Below, one piece after another: positions 46,701-58,893 of a DNA stretch of 64,000 nucleotides. The stretch is from contig QYRS01000005.1 in the NCBI GenBank assembly GCA_006503535.1, positions 1,488,001-1,552,000 of the forward strand. The letters run 5' to 3'. Below the pieces are notes generated by a model. It was given only the letters and a program-made list of their open reading frames with translations. It ran no database searches and was not told where the DNA came from. How positions within the stretch are numbered: position 1 is the first letter of the stretch; every line of letters begins with the position of its first letter. Source of the stretch: Arthrinium phaeospermum. Taxonomy: Eukaryota > Ascomycota > Sordariomycetes > Amphisphaeriales > Apiosporaceae. Both the position numbers and the translations under genes were made by a program.

Positions 46701-48611
46701 CTTATATAGACCGGTGAACAGATCCGCGATGACAGAATCGTCCCGCTTCTTCGTGATGTCCCACACCTTCTCGGCCATTTCTCGAATGGCAGCAGGATCG
46801 TTGACCATTTCGTCCGTTGAGTCAGGCTTCTCAATATACGGCTTTTTCTTGATCCGGCTAAGATCCTCTTGCAAACCGTCGAGCAGGAAGCCAAGGAATT
46901 CTTGGGAATCCTGTTGGCCGTACCCAGAGAAGGCCGGGGCGTATCGGCCAACTGTGTTCTTGAACTGTCTAGGCGTAACAGAGTTTGGCGGCGGCTCTTT
47001 GTATACATCGTGTAACAAATGTGCATATGCAGCTGCCACATCACCGTTGTGTGCCAAGACATTGTCACGGTTAATCTCCTTTTCCCATTCGCGGGACAAG
47101 AAATACTTAGTTAATTCTTCCACGCTCCGTATACACTGCAGAGCAGAGTTCATATAGCAAGTGTTGCCGAGATTGGACAAACCGGTACAACCAATAGTTC
47201 TACCAGACTTCTGTGCCCGACCTCGTGTCACTGGTCCTGCTGTCGGGGCAGGGCTTGTGCGTCCACTCCTGGCATTGCGGTTTACCGCAAGACTGGTTGA
47301 GCTACTGCGCGCAAGCGTCGATTTTGCGGGAGCCGATGCTACAGTCGGAGAGTAATTGGACGTGTACCATGTCCCCTCAATGTGCTCATCGAGAACAACA
47401 GCCTGGTCACTGGTCAAGCACAGCTTGGCAAGGTCCAAATGCCCGTTGTAATTTGCATCCGTAGTGACATCGCGGAAATCAACCTTAAAACGGTCACTAT
47501 CCTCGAGCTCTGTAAGCTGAGTAACCGATACCAGAAGAGCAGTCCACGAGTCCTGTGGGTTTTGAGGATCGGTAATGTTACTGGGCGATGCAGGGGGTGT
47601 GGGAGCCGAAGTAGCATCTGGTGTACCTGCTGACAGTTTTCGAGGTATGCTCCATACTTGGATACGGTCTTTCAGAGGAATGTCTGCGACATTCTTCGCC
47701 TGGGCCAGGAAAGCCTTCCAGGTGCATGTGCTACTGCGTGCTAGCTTCACTGGAGGCGGTTTAGGCTCGGCCTTGAGAATCTGGTTGACGGGCTTTGGGC
47801 TGCAATCGGACCATAAACGGTGAACAGTGAAGACTGGCGGATGAACCTCGAACTGGATATTGGACTGAAATTCGTTGTCCGAAGTGTTTCGAGCAGTTCT
47901 GACGATGGGGAGCTGCCCCGGGGCAAGCCCAGGCCACTGCTTGACGAGTTCCCATGCAGCCGAGGGGAATATCTCGAAGTGTTCGGTAATGCTGAGACCA
48001 GGCTTTAATCGGACGAAAAACCTCTTCATAACATCGGCCGTCTTGCCCACTGTCGGATCCTCAATGGTTTCCCATATGATATCCGAGTTGTCTACCGGGC
48101 CGACGTTGCTTGCGTCCATGGCCGCAACGTCTCCATGCTTGGCATGTCGCTCGTCGCCAATAACTGATGTAACCCATTTTTTGGACACAATGTATCCTTG
48201 CTCTCCAGCTTCTAGAGGTCTCGTGGCCATCTCCTCGCAAAAGGCCCGGATGGATTTTATGTGACCTTCTATGGATTGAGGTGGCTGAGGGGCTGCGCAT
48301 GTATTGTTAGATCCAGACATGGAGATCTTGCTCACATTTGGCTCCTACATACCTTCAGTCATTGTGATGGATGGAACGGCTGGTTCCTGTGACCCATTAG
48401 CCTTGCCGGCTGAGGGGCTGGCGACGGTCGTCATCTTTTCGTCCTGCTGGGCGGGTGCCTGAGATGGCGACGACTCCTGTGTATCTGCCTGAGTCATCTC
48501 GACGTCTTGATCCCCTGCTGTCCGTGTCGGGTCTGCGTCCGGATCCATGCTGGAAGCCCTGCGCTTTAGTGGTGATGAACCTCGATCAGAATAGTCAGCA
48601 GCGCCGCCCAT
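43764..48611 (-). CDS. UBP12: Ubiquitin carboxyl-terminal hydrolase, Ubp12/USP15 type
   Basis: Predicted cysteine protease that removes ubiquitin from proteins; about 1526 residues. Five exons: 48611-48353, 48292-46143, 46087-45822, 45756-45414 and 45326-43764. The fourth intron (45413-45327, 87 bases) is in frame without a stop; it has a GTACGC donor and a TACTAAC branch site, and I removed it. A DUSP domain spans about residues 95-245. The catalytic domain starts with the cysteine box (GLSNLGNTCYMNS, nucleophile near C465). A long charged insertion follows, then a CPRC zinc pair and the histidine box (GGGHYTARARN, H near 1237) with YNDSSVS behind it. The last 280 residues are acidic and low in complexity. 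The ATG at 48611 is the first in frame, yet the frame stays open without any ATG up to 49145 with Ser and Pro-rich protein-like sequence, so an upstream exon is possible. Confidence 0.92.
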
Positions 48612-50841
48612 AATAGCCCGGTGGTGGCTGGGTTTGACTGCAAAGGGCGACGATCCACGGGGATCCAGGTGCCCTGTCGCGCCTGCCGAGTTCGGTTCGG
48701 CAGCTAGAGGACTGTCCCCTCCTCGGTCGCTGTTGATGCTCAGGTCAGCGTATGCAGCCGAGGGCGAACTTGCTGCCGACGAAGCGTAATCCGAGTAGGT
48801 CGTTTGCAGATGGGCAGGGAGACTCGAGGCTGGGGGCACAGAGTCGTTGCGGATGTAGGCAGGTGAGCGGCTGCCGGTTGGAGGGATGGGTGTGGTCGAA
48901 GTAAAGGACAGGCTCGGGTCGGGGTCGATCTCGGTTTCGCACGACTGTATCGGAATGTCTGGTGAGGTATGCCGTATTTCCAAAATGTCGCCTCTGGCTG
49001 ATTGCCGATTGGAGATCTTCCGTTTCTTTGAAGACGACGTTTTGGCGGCGAGCTGCGAACGCAGCTCTAGAAACTTCGGTGTGTGTGTGGGCGTGTAAAT
49101 GGTGGGGAACAAAGTGTGTGTGGGTGCAGTTTTGAGGCGATTCACTTATGACTTTAGTGCTGTTATTGCTGGCGATGCCAAATATGCTTTCTTTTCTACC
49201 GCCCTCTTATCTGGATGGGGGAGGAGGCGAGGGCTTCGTGAGAAATGCCGACGAAAGGAGAGTGGCAGTCGCGGTGGTGAGCACAACGAGTGAAGGTTGA
49301 ATAACAGAATTCCGAGGTGGGCGGCGTGGTGGTAAGGCGGGATCGCTGGAAATATCAGACACGGCTGGAGCAACATAACCTAAGTAAGTGCGTAGTGCAA
49401 GTAGGTACATGCATGGATCAAGTAGGATGGACGTTAGTGAGGCCCGGTCCACCAACCATTGCCTAAGTCCTGACTGACATGGGCTTAAAATCAATCAATC
49501 AGCGGCCTTCCTACCCACCTGACCCTGAAGTTTGGAAGGTGAAGCAAGCACAGCCGGTTTAGTTTTCAGGTAACCCCCTCTCATGGTAAGCAGGTCAAAC
49601 TGGAAGGTATGATGGACAGGGCATAAATACCAAGCGCGTGCAAGAGGCAAGTACATGTATGTACCAGACCTAAATTTTCGAAAGGATGCCCTAATTTGGG
49701 GCAACCGCTACCTGGTTACTGGCCTGGGGATCATCAAGTATGTCCATCGATATACTCAAGTCATTTCTCAAAAGAATGGAAGCAAGCATTCAAACAAACA
49801 TGTCCTCGATAGCCGTCCGCTGACTCATACGGCAGTGATAGAGTAGGTTGGTCTTTTATTGTCCTGTTACCTAAGGTAGATAGAGGCAGCCACGCACCAC
49901 TGGCATGTGTGAAGACTGACTGGTAATATTTTTAACCTAAGTGCAAGTGCTGGTGCATGTAGTCCCCCGCCATCTATCAATTTTGCTATAAAAATTGCTG
50001 CATTCAAGGAATCTCCCCAAATAGAAAGATCTGATCTGAGCTAATCCAAATCTGCCAATCAAATAATTTTTAAAAATAAGAAAACCGGGTCACCTATAGT
50101 ACCGCTATAATACTTGAATATATAGGTATCAAGCACCTGAAGAACTATAGCACGGCTATGTGCAGATTACTATTAGAAGCGGTTCACAAGCTTCGAGAGG
50201 ACAGCACTGTATTCACCTTGATACCTTGCTGGGACCTGGGTACTCGCCCCTACGTGTACCTCAACATTGAATATAGTAAGTTTTCTTTTTTCCAGGAAAG
50301 AACCTTGCAAGGCGTCTGTGAAGCCATTTGGTACTGCCAACAACATCATACGTAAAATAATCACAAAACAAAGGCGAGAGTTGCAAGACACAGGCACCGA
50401 TTTGGGCATGTTCTGTTGGTATTTGGTCTATAGGTCTGTTACATCGTGTTCTCAGCTTTCAAGCTATCGAGGGTGGCACCATCATATTCGCACACTGCAG
50501 GTCTATACTTCACCCCGTCGTAGACCCCGTGCTATTGACATGATCTGCTCTAAGTCTTTCAGTTTCCATGCTATTGCTCGCAAGTCTTCTGCATGTAACC
50601 CACTCCTGCCTGTCCTACCAGCAGGTACTGGCTGACTCACTCCTCTCCTAATCTGTTTTCAGGTTCCTTCTTTGACTCGCCTAAAGAGTAGCGAACAACT
50701 CAAGTCAAAGCTGTGGACACCAGAACAGGCCAAGAGCGGCGCCAGATGCAATAATTGCACTTGCAGTATGCTTACTGCGCGCAACACGAATCCGTTGCGA
50801 ACACTCGCTGGTAATCAACCAGGTACGATTGGGTACGGAGC
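48612..50841. other. Upstream region of the deubiquitinase and 3' flank of STE23
   Basis: The part from 48612 to 49145 is an open frame continuous with the deubiquitinase exon (178 codons, no ATG) and may be a leader or an unrecognised coding extension. From 49146 to about 49900 I see only promoter-like sequence. At 49920-50160 the DNA is clearly AT-rich and contains a small perfect inverted repeat (CAATTTT with its mirror, 49978-49998), probably in the 3' flank of STE23. No gene is evident. Confidence 0.5.
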
Positions 50842-53800
50842 TCACAGCTTAGCATCAAAATCCTCGAACTCAGCAAGCTCCCGTATCGGACGGGCTCCGG
50901 AGCTGGCTACCAATCGCGACTTGTACTCTCTGACGTCTTCGATCAAGTAGGGAACAGTCCCATTGTTGGGTACGACCTCTGGTTCCTTCTCGGAAGAGGC
51001 CGCCTCTTGGGTCTTGGCACTTGTGCCTTGGGCCTCCAGATACACCGCCAATTTGGCCCGAGTAGGCGAGGACGGCAGGATATGGCATGAGTAGAAGTCG
51101 ATCATGTCAGACTTCGTGAGGCGCTTCACATGAGTTGCATCTTCTTGCGCTAAACTGGGGTGTTAGTTATCAAGTCCACACTATCGGTTTCAGGGATTGA
51201 GATACGTACCAGCTTCAAAATCATAGTACTCGTTGGCGATTTGGGCCCAGTGTCGCCCAGTCTCCTGGTCGAGATTCTTCACCTTCTCGAGACGCTTAAC
51301 TACCACGGCTCTCTTGTGGCTCTCAAACTCGGAGTCGCTCATGTCGTTCAACGCGGTAGCTTGGGCATTCAGGAATGAATCGATACGTGACTCCAAGTAC
51401 TCAGAAGTTCTCTCGCTCTGGATAATGAACCGGAAGCCGTATGTTGTTGAGCAGCCTCGCAGGCCACTGAAAACAACATAGCCAAGCTGCTCCTTGGTGC
51501 GCAGCTGGTCGAAAGCAGGTTCGTGGATCATCTGGTCAAGCAGCTGCGTCTTCGCTCGCACCATGCGGTCGCCCTTACTGCCGATGTGGAGGTAGTATTC
51601 GATGCAGTGATTGACGTTTGCAGGATCCTTGAGTGTCTTCTTGTAGAGATAGTTGGCGCCAGCGGGAAACAGCAGGGATCGCAAGATTGGGAGCTGGTCC
51701 TTGGGTAGCACTCGGGGCTTCAGCGTGTTCTCAATCATTGTGGTCAGCTTCAGGGCGTCCTCCTTATACAAGTTGCCGTGCACGTAGGCCTCGATATGCA
51801 TTTGGGAAATGAGTTGTTTGTGGAAGGCTCTGGTAGCTTCAACCGTGATGCCGGGAAGCTCCGCCTCGAGCTGGTCAACGACGTAGTCGTGCTCGGAGGT
51901 GAGCCATGAAATGTAATCCCCGATCTGCGTGAATGGTTGCTGAAGCTCCCAGTTCTTGTAACCACGCGATAGGCGCTCTTTTACGATGTCGAAGCGCTCA
52001 TCACGGATCTCCAGGTCGCGCATGGTGATCAGAACTTGCTCCAGCAAGACTGGGAGCTTGTCATTGTAGCCTGACACCTCAACAAACATGCCCCGAGAGT
52101 CCAGAGTGACGTTGTATTGCAAACCTGCCAGGTCTGCATCATAGGAATATTCCTCCAGGGCATCCCGTACGAGGTCGGTGTACAGTTTCGCCTTGACCGA
52201 GTTCTCTGCAGTGGCAAAAATGATGGGGTTCTTGCAGCTAACCACGAGGTTCGCCTTCGGCACCCAGAAAGTGTCGTCTTTCTTGAACCATGTTCTGGCT
52301 ATGTTGTCGTTTCGCAGCAAGCGCGGCACCAAGGAGGGCTCTTTGACTTCCTTCTTCTCGACTTCCAGCTTGGTCGGGATAAACTGGTTCTTGTGCGGCA
52401 GATGCAGTTGAGGCAGACGCGTTTTGGCATCAGCATCGGCGGCCTTTGCAATCTCCGCGAGAAACTCTTCGGGGATCTTCTCAGCCTTGTACTCGGTTCC
52501 GTACCATTTCTCCTTCTGGTCCCAATCACCAGGGAAGTCTCTGGAGACTAGAGTCATTCTGAAGTTGTCCGGACGAAGACAGTCCAACCCCTTTGCAATG
52601 AGATCCGCGTCAAACTTCCGGAGTCGGCTCTGCCCACTAAGCAACCACTCTCTCGGCAATGGCTTCTGCATGACGGCGGCAATCTTGCTCGTGAAACGGC
52701 TGGCTGGTGTCTTCTGCTTGAACTTGAAGTCCACGTCGGCCATACCCTTCTGCTCCTCGAAAATCCATTCCTGCGGTGGGGTTTCTCGAAGCAGAGCAAC
52801 GTACTGGAAGAAAACTTTGACAATCTCCTTGTAGTTCATCAAGCCCTGTATTTCAGAGTCAGCCTTGGGGCTAGTTAATGATGTCAGGGGGGGAGGGGCA
52901 CTTACATCTTTGGTGAGTCGGACCTGGCAGTCAAACACACCAGGAGTGCCAGGGCAGATAGCGTACACACCAGCGCTCAACGAATTGGCCCAGCCCTTCG
53001 ATTTGATGTAGGAGAAAACGCTACCAGGTCCCTCGTGTCCAATCAAATGACTGATGTACCGGCTTGGCTGTGACTCGTAAAGCTTCTCCTCGTCCATGAA
53101 TGGGAAGAAGAGGTTGAGCTCCCTCGAGTCCATAACAGGCTTGGCAAAGCACTGCCACTTCAGCTGGTCCTTCGCAAACGGCACCTCATCTTCCCATCTG
53201 TTTTGGGGCAAGTTCTTGTTGGGCACAGCCGAGAAAAGCTCTGCTGACCAGCGTTCCAGGACATCAAGAGGTTCACGACCGAGCACACACAGCTTCATCC
53301 TGTTTGCCGAGTAATGCTTCCCATGGAACTCCATGAACTTGGCGCGCACGTCGATACCGCGTGCTTCAGGCTCGGTCTTGAGGACCTCAAAGTTTCCTGT
53401 GGAGAAGTGGCAGTAGGGGTGCTTGGGGTTTGATAAGCTCTTCTCGAGCTGGTGCAACCGCCATTGGTCGCTCTGCAGGTTCTTCTTGTTCTCCGAGTCA
53501 ACAGCTTGCAGCTCACGATCCAGAGTCGATGAGAGAAACAGTGGCTCGATGAAGAACTGAGCGAACCGGTCCAGAGCGCCATACAAGGGAGACTCATCCT
53601 CGCCTTCACTAGGCTTTGCGCCTACCTCGAAGAAGTAGTTTGTGGAAGTTGCACCAGTGTAGGCATTTGAGTGGCCTGAATGCGCCGAGAGATACTGGTT
53701 GTATGCATTTTCCACCGGGTACTTCTTCGTTCCCATGAACAAGAGCTAAGCCGCGTCAGTCAGCAACTGTTGATGACGACATCTCCGCAAAACAACAATA

Positions 53801-54075
53801 CTTACGTGTTCCACGGCGTGAGCCATGCCCGGCATATCCGCCTCATCACTGAAATTGCCCACATTCACATCCAAGGCTGCGCTTGCCTTGTCCGTCTCCG
53901 GGTCGTGAACCAAGAGACATTCCAACTGGTTAGACAGGCGAACCACGCGGTAACTGCGGTCATCGAGTGAAGGCGTCTCCAGGTGGTCCGTAACCCGGTC
54001 TACAGGTTGTTCGCTTTTGTTCCGGATCGGAACATCATGCACAACCGCATCCTGGGAAGGTATAGATGGCGCCAT
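50842..54075 (-). CDS. STE23: Insulin-degrading-enzyme family metallopeptidase, Ste23-like
   Basis: Predicted zinc peptidase (M16) of 1017 residues that cuts short peptides enclosed in a chamber; in yeast Ste23 and its relative Axl1 make the N-terminal cut of a-factor. Four exons: 54075-53806, 53745-52906, 52845-51210 and 51149-50842. The second intron (52905-52846, 60 bases) is in frame without a stop; it has a GTAAGT donor and I removed it. The start is MAPSIPSQDA at 54075. The inverted zinc motif HAVEH is at residues 86-90, exactly at the end of exon 1, with the third ligand expected at E175 in AVDSE. The downstream sequence LLFMGTKKYP and the ALDRFAQFF stretch are hallmark family segments. 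The length equals that of yeast Ste23 and human IDE, and there is no signal peptide. Confidence 0.95.
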
Positions 54076-57000
54076 GGTGTAGAACCAAGATTGTCGGTGC
54101 ACACCTAAAATGCGCGGGCGTTTATGTGCAGAGGAGATGGACAGATTGGCAAGTGGTTGGCTTGTGAGTTCCTCTCAACACCAAGGATGGCGCAACGGGT
54201 CTATCAAGAATAATGTAGAATCGTAGTGATGTAAGGGCTCTCCGATCATGCAACCCGAAAGATGAGCCAAAACCAAGTTGATTCGATGGATGGAAGCCTG
54301 CCCACACACCTCAGGTAGGTATGTAGGGTCGGGTCGTCTGTGCTAGTACTAGGGAATGGTGGAGTCGGCTAGTGCAGTGTCGGCCGGAACTGATGAGAAA
54401 CAGAGAGATGGAGTGAGAGGGATGAGTCTTGCGAAAAGCAATACTAGTAGGCTAGTCGAGGAGGTATGGAGTGACCACGAACTACTACCTACTACTTGTG
54501 TGGAGCTGAGGCTGTGTTGCATGTAATTGTTGCCACAAGGCCGTTGAGGAGGCACCACGATCGTCACCAATGCTGCTTTTGGGTGTAATGCGAGTACCAA
54601 GCACCCGGTAGTACGTCGCTAGCTGGCTGTAGCAGGTGTAGATTGCGCAACGTAGTAGTAGCAGTAGCAGAACTCGCTTCCTCTCTTTCTCTCTCTCGTG
54701 GATGCCGTTTTGGGAAGGGCAAGTATGTAGGTATGCATCAATCAATGCATTGAATGTTGGTGACCTCAGGCTGGCAAGCTGGATGGTTCCCGTACAAGTT
54801 AGCCGCGTGCGCCGAGACCCAGACCACACACATGGGTTTGGCAGCTAATGAATGTGTTTCAACTGAAAATGATCGGGCCGTGTGGGGTTGGCGGTGATGG
54901 TGATGCAGTCTTTCAAAGACTTGGAAACTCACCTTAGGTAATATGGAGGCAAGTACTTAATGCAGCCTTAGGTTCCTAGGCCAATTGCGCAGTGGTCGGT
55001 GATGCCGTGTACGTGTCCTCAGAGCGCTTGCTGTACGACAGACATTGAACTGAAGAATTGGCTATGCAATGGATTCAGTCAGTACATTAGGTAGCCTCGC
55101 GATGCCCCTGGGGGGAGGAAGGGGGGCCTCTAAGAACAGGGCTTGGGTCTGGTCTGGGTACCGACTGAGTCAGTGCTTCGTAGATCGGCCGGCCGGCTTC
55201 AGCTGCAACATTACTCCCGACTTTTTGTGCGGCTCTTTTGACTTGAATTTGGGGGCAAGGCCGGCAATTCACGTGGGCATTACGAGTAAGAGATTCAAAA
55301 GACTACATGTATCTCTGCAGCGTTGCGGTCCGCTATAAATGTGAACAGAACGGAATCAGAGCAGTGGAAGACTGAGAGATCTTCTGCCACTTGGACCAAT
55401 GGAAATACTACATGCTTGCATATCAATCAATTGGTGGTCTGAAAGAACAGCTCAACCAAACGATCGTCCTAGGTACATGCAGGACGGGGGTATCTTTTGC
55501 CAGCGCTACCTAGGGCTGTATACGTGACCTTTTTAATGTATGTGACGGATAATGTTCTCGCCATTGAACACCAAGCTGGCAAGCTACCTATAAGGCGAAA
55601 ACTGGAGGTGGTTTCATCAAGGTATGCTGAGGATATGGGGACTGATTTCGGTAGTGCGGACACATGATGTAAGTATAGCCCTATCAACACCTCCCTTCCG
55701 ACTCATGTACTCCAGGTCAGGTTATGTTTGTAGTCAATTTAAGATTGATGTCTCCCATGGAGCTCTCGATCCTGAGGATGGATGCAGGTGATTTCGCCTG
55801 ATGATAAATATGGACGTTGCGACGTTCTTCTATCGATAGAATTCCATCGGCCCAGATAGAAGGCGGTCTGCACCGGCTCCCGACTGCGACGTTGTGCTGC
55901 ACGATGTTCGTGCGTGCCTATAATGTTGTTATACAGGCCAGGGTGTATGCGAGTCCACAGTAGCGCTTGTTTGTGAAGCGGTAAGGCAAGTAGGGCAAGG
56001 ATTCGGTATGCGTGCAGATAGTATTGGAGCGGCTTGGCCCAGAGGCGTTTGGGTGGTGGGTGGGTTACCGCGAAGCCAATAGTCACGACAACCAATATAC
56101 ATACATACATACATACATACATAGGTTTAGGACATGTCCTGTCGGCTGTCGGACAATCCGGACACATTGCTTGTTGCAGCAGCACCGCTGGGTTATGTCT
56201 CTGTTCGTTTGGGAGGGATTAGGTAGGTATGATGTTATCTGTGTCTTAGATCTCACCTGTAAGCAGTATCCAACTAACGATGAACACGACGGGGCTGATA
56301 TAGAGTTGGGCTGAAATCTCTCGTGGGTTATCAGATGTGAGTGCCATTTATGATGGCAGCGACATCACTGACAGGACGACTGCGACTTAGCATCGTCTAC
56401 ATAAGACTGTCGTGTCCCACTACCACTACCTGCTGAAGGCTGACCACCACAGGCACAGAACGATGGGCTGTCGTCTGCTGACATGGCCAACTAGCAGTCT
56501 CCTCATTGATTGTCGCCAATTCTCTACATATTAGGTATACGTATGCGGCTACCTATATGAGTATACTATTTGGGATTGGTTGGTAGTCACAAGTGCTGTC
56601 ATACACATGGACAGCTACGTCTTAGAATTCCGACCTACGTATAAATCAGTATGCAGTCATAAGCAATGAAACGCTGTATACTTGTATACAGACATGGAAG
56701 AATATCGACTCTAGAAGCAATACCCGCTGATTACTTGCTGTCCGCTTTCTTTTTCACCGGTGCCCGGATGCCTTGCCGTTTCCATGTCTCAGCACAGTGC
56801 CATCAAGGTTCCAACAAGCAAGTCGCGAGTCAACGAGAGCTTGCCTTACTCCCACCCGGCGACTCATGGTGCTAATCGGCGGCAGTGGAGAGAAAGGGAT
56901 ACGATACACCTGCTGCTAGGAAGATAGAACCGTTTATTCATTTGTTTTTCTTGTGAACAATCTTAGACCGCCGGACTATTGGCCGGGTGCTTTATTAGCA

Positions 57001-58893
57001 GTGGTGGACTGTACAGTATGCGCGCCTAGTTCTGCTTCTTCATTCGATCTATCTACTACTCTATGCACTCCGTACTGCTGTATGATCGGAAAAGAGGAGC
57101 CGAAGAGTCGCATCGTCTATCGTCCCCCGCAAGTCGGGTTGAGTGTGTTAGAACCGGTGGGTGTAACCCATCAGAAAAATACTCCGAAAAGGCCCACAGT
57201 GCCTTTACCTTGAGCTACCACACCAACCCCAGCCTGGGTGCTGCTCCGAGATCATCCAAACTTGTTGATCAGCCCGAATCGGGCTGATTTGCCCGCCGAG
57301 AAACAGGCGCCATGTCACATCGTAGAGTCCGACTGTGTCTTCTCTCTCTACAATTGGCCGGCATGCAGGGATCGCTTTGTACTAACAAACATGATAAGCC
57401 ATATCCGATCCGACATCGCAACCGGAGAGAGAGGGAGGAAGTCTCGACAGGAGCGGGCGGCTGCACTTCCTGAACAAGCGAACTTCATCCTGGATCGTGC
57501 TGCATAAGCGCCGTCCGCTGCGTCCATAGCTGGATCTGTCGACGTTCATGTAGCAGCAATGTACATGTGTCCATCCGCATCACTGTCTCTCTGCGCCCGG
57601 ATCTGCCTGACTGCTACTTAGTGGTGGCGAGGGCATCTGCAAGTGGGAAAGGGGGTCGTATTTCCTTCCAAAGGCGCTGCTACAGAGGACACACCGTATA
57701 TGTGCTATTCCGTAATGGCTTTTGACTATTGACAAAGCTGAAGTATACACAGAGAAAGGGAGAGCGCCCTGGTACTTTCAGTGGGACACCCGCTCGTTCC
57801 ATCAAGGGAGAACACAGCCCTGAGATCTATTGGGTCCAAATCTGGGGGAACCGTATTGCCGGGTCGAAAGTGTCAGAAACTGGAAACCGTCTGTTGCTAC
57901 AATTGGTGGAGAGGGGCAAGGGGTCCTGATGGCTAAAATTATGATTAAAAAAACACACGATCCATTTCCAGCTTACAGGGCAAAGTCGTTGGTTTATGAC
58001 TTCGTGCTTCAGTGTAGGGTTGGCGGTTTGAAGACTGGGCGGGTATTACGAATTCTTCAAGTAAGGCTGCAGTGCGTTCGGGTAATGGTTTGGATGAATT
58101 AGACTGCTACCCATGAAATAAAATCTACTCTTTTACTCACGTCACACATAAGTCTCCAACAACGCAAGGCGTTGAGTACCGAACAAATGTGTGATGTGGT
58201 TACTGCTGCAACCCGCCTGCTCGCAGACTGTTGTGGCACCTTCGTCATTAGACGGACCACCAATGTTGAACCTCGCTGAGTCGAAATGCTGCAGTAATTG
58301 GCGCGGTAAAGTGCTGTATGATCTGGCTGGTACTCATGTATTGGCTGGCAGACAGAAGTGACACAGCACTTTTCCTATATGGGTCTTCAAATTCTACTAT
58401 TCCCTCCTTTTCACTCTCTGGCAAACCGGGCACAGCGGGTAGATGCATCAGACGTCTCTTTCCGAGTAGTATGCGGCATACCCTCATGCTGACTACGACC
58501 GGATACAGTTCCGTTGGCAGCGAAGTGTAACTTTACATAGCACAGCGTAACGAATTTGTGACTCTGATGGAATGCTGAATCACGTCGAGGGGCCCACTCC
58601 ATGTAAGGAGCACCCAGCTGTTGGGGTTTGTGCTGTCTGGAAGCAGCTATGCGAGGGAGACACAACCTACTAATGACTTGACGAGACCCTGGTCTCCGCG
58701 AAGAAGCTCAGCTAACCGAGCAAAGGTTGGTTAAAGTATCCGATACTAAGAACCAGGTTTTGTCCTGAAATTCTGCACCTTGGGAAGGTAGACAGGTAAA
58801 CCCGCCATTTCAACTTAGGCCCCGAGCAGGTATGATCCGACTGACCCCATAGTGTATGGATCTGCCCCGGGTAAGGGCTCCGATCTGCAAGGT
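54076..58893. other. 4.8 kb gene-free region
   Basis: This lies between the start of STE23 and the stop of the Mpp6-like gene. The STE23 promoter should be in its first kilobase, which has CT runs and TAGG-like runs near 54310. An (ATAC)n microsatellite lies at 56097-56123. Open frames of up to 148 codons look random. I see no RNA gene or mobile element. Confidence 0.55.
56097..56123. repeat. ATAC microsatellite
   Basis: About six and a half perfect copies of the tetranucleotide ATAC lie in the gap between STE23 and the Mpp6-like gene. It is the longest perfect tetranucleotide run I noticed in the window. Confidence 0.93.

Noticed and set aside
50267..50635. 122-codon plus-strand frame
   Set aside because: Lies in the AT-rich 3' flank of STE23 and shows no protein-like pattern.
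55739..56185. 148-codon minus-strand frame
   Set aside because: It spans the ATAC microsatellite, has random composition and no neighbouring exon-like sequence.
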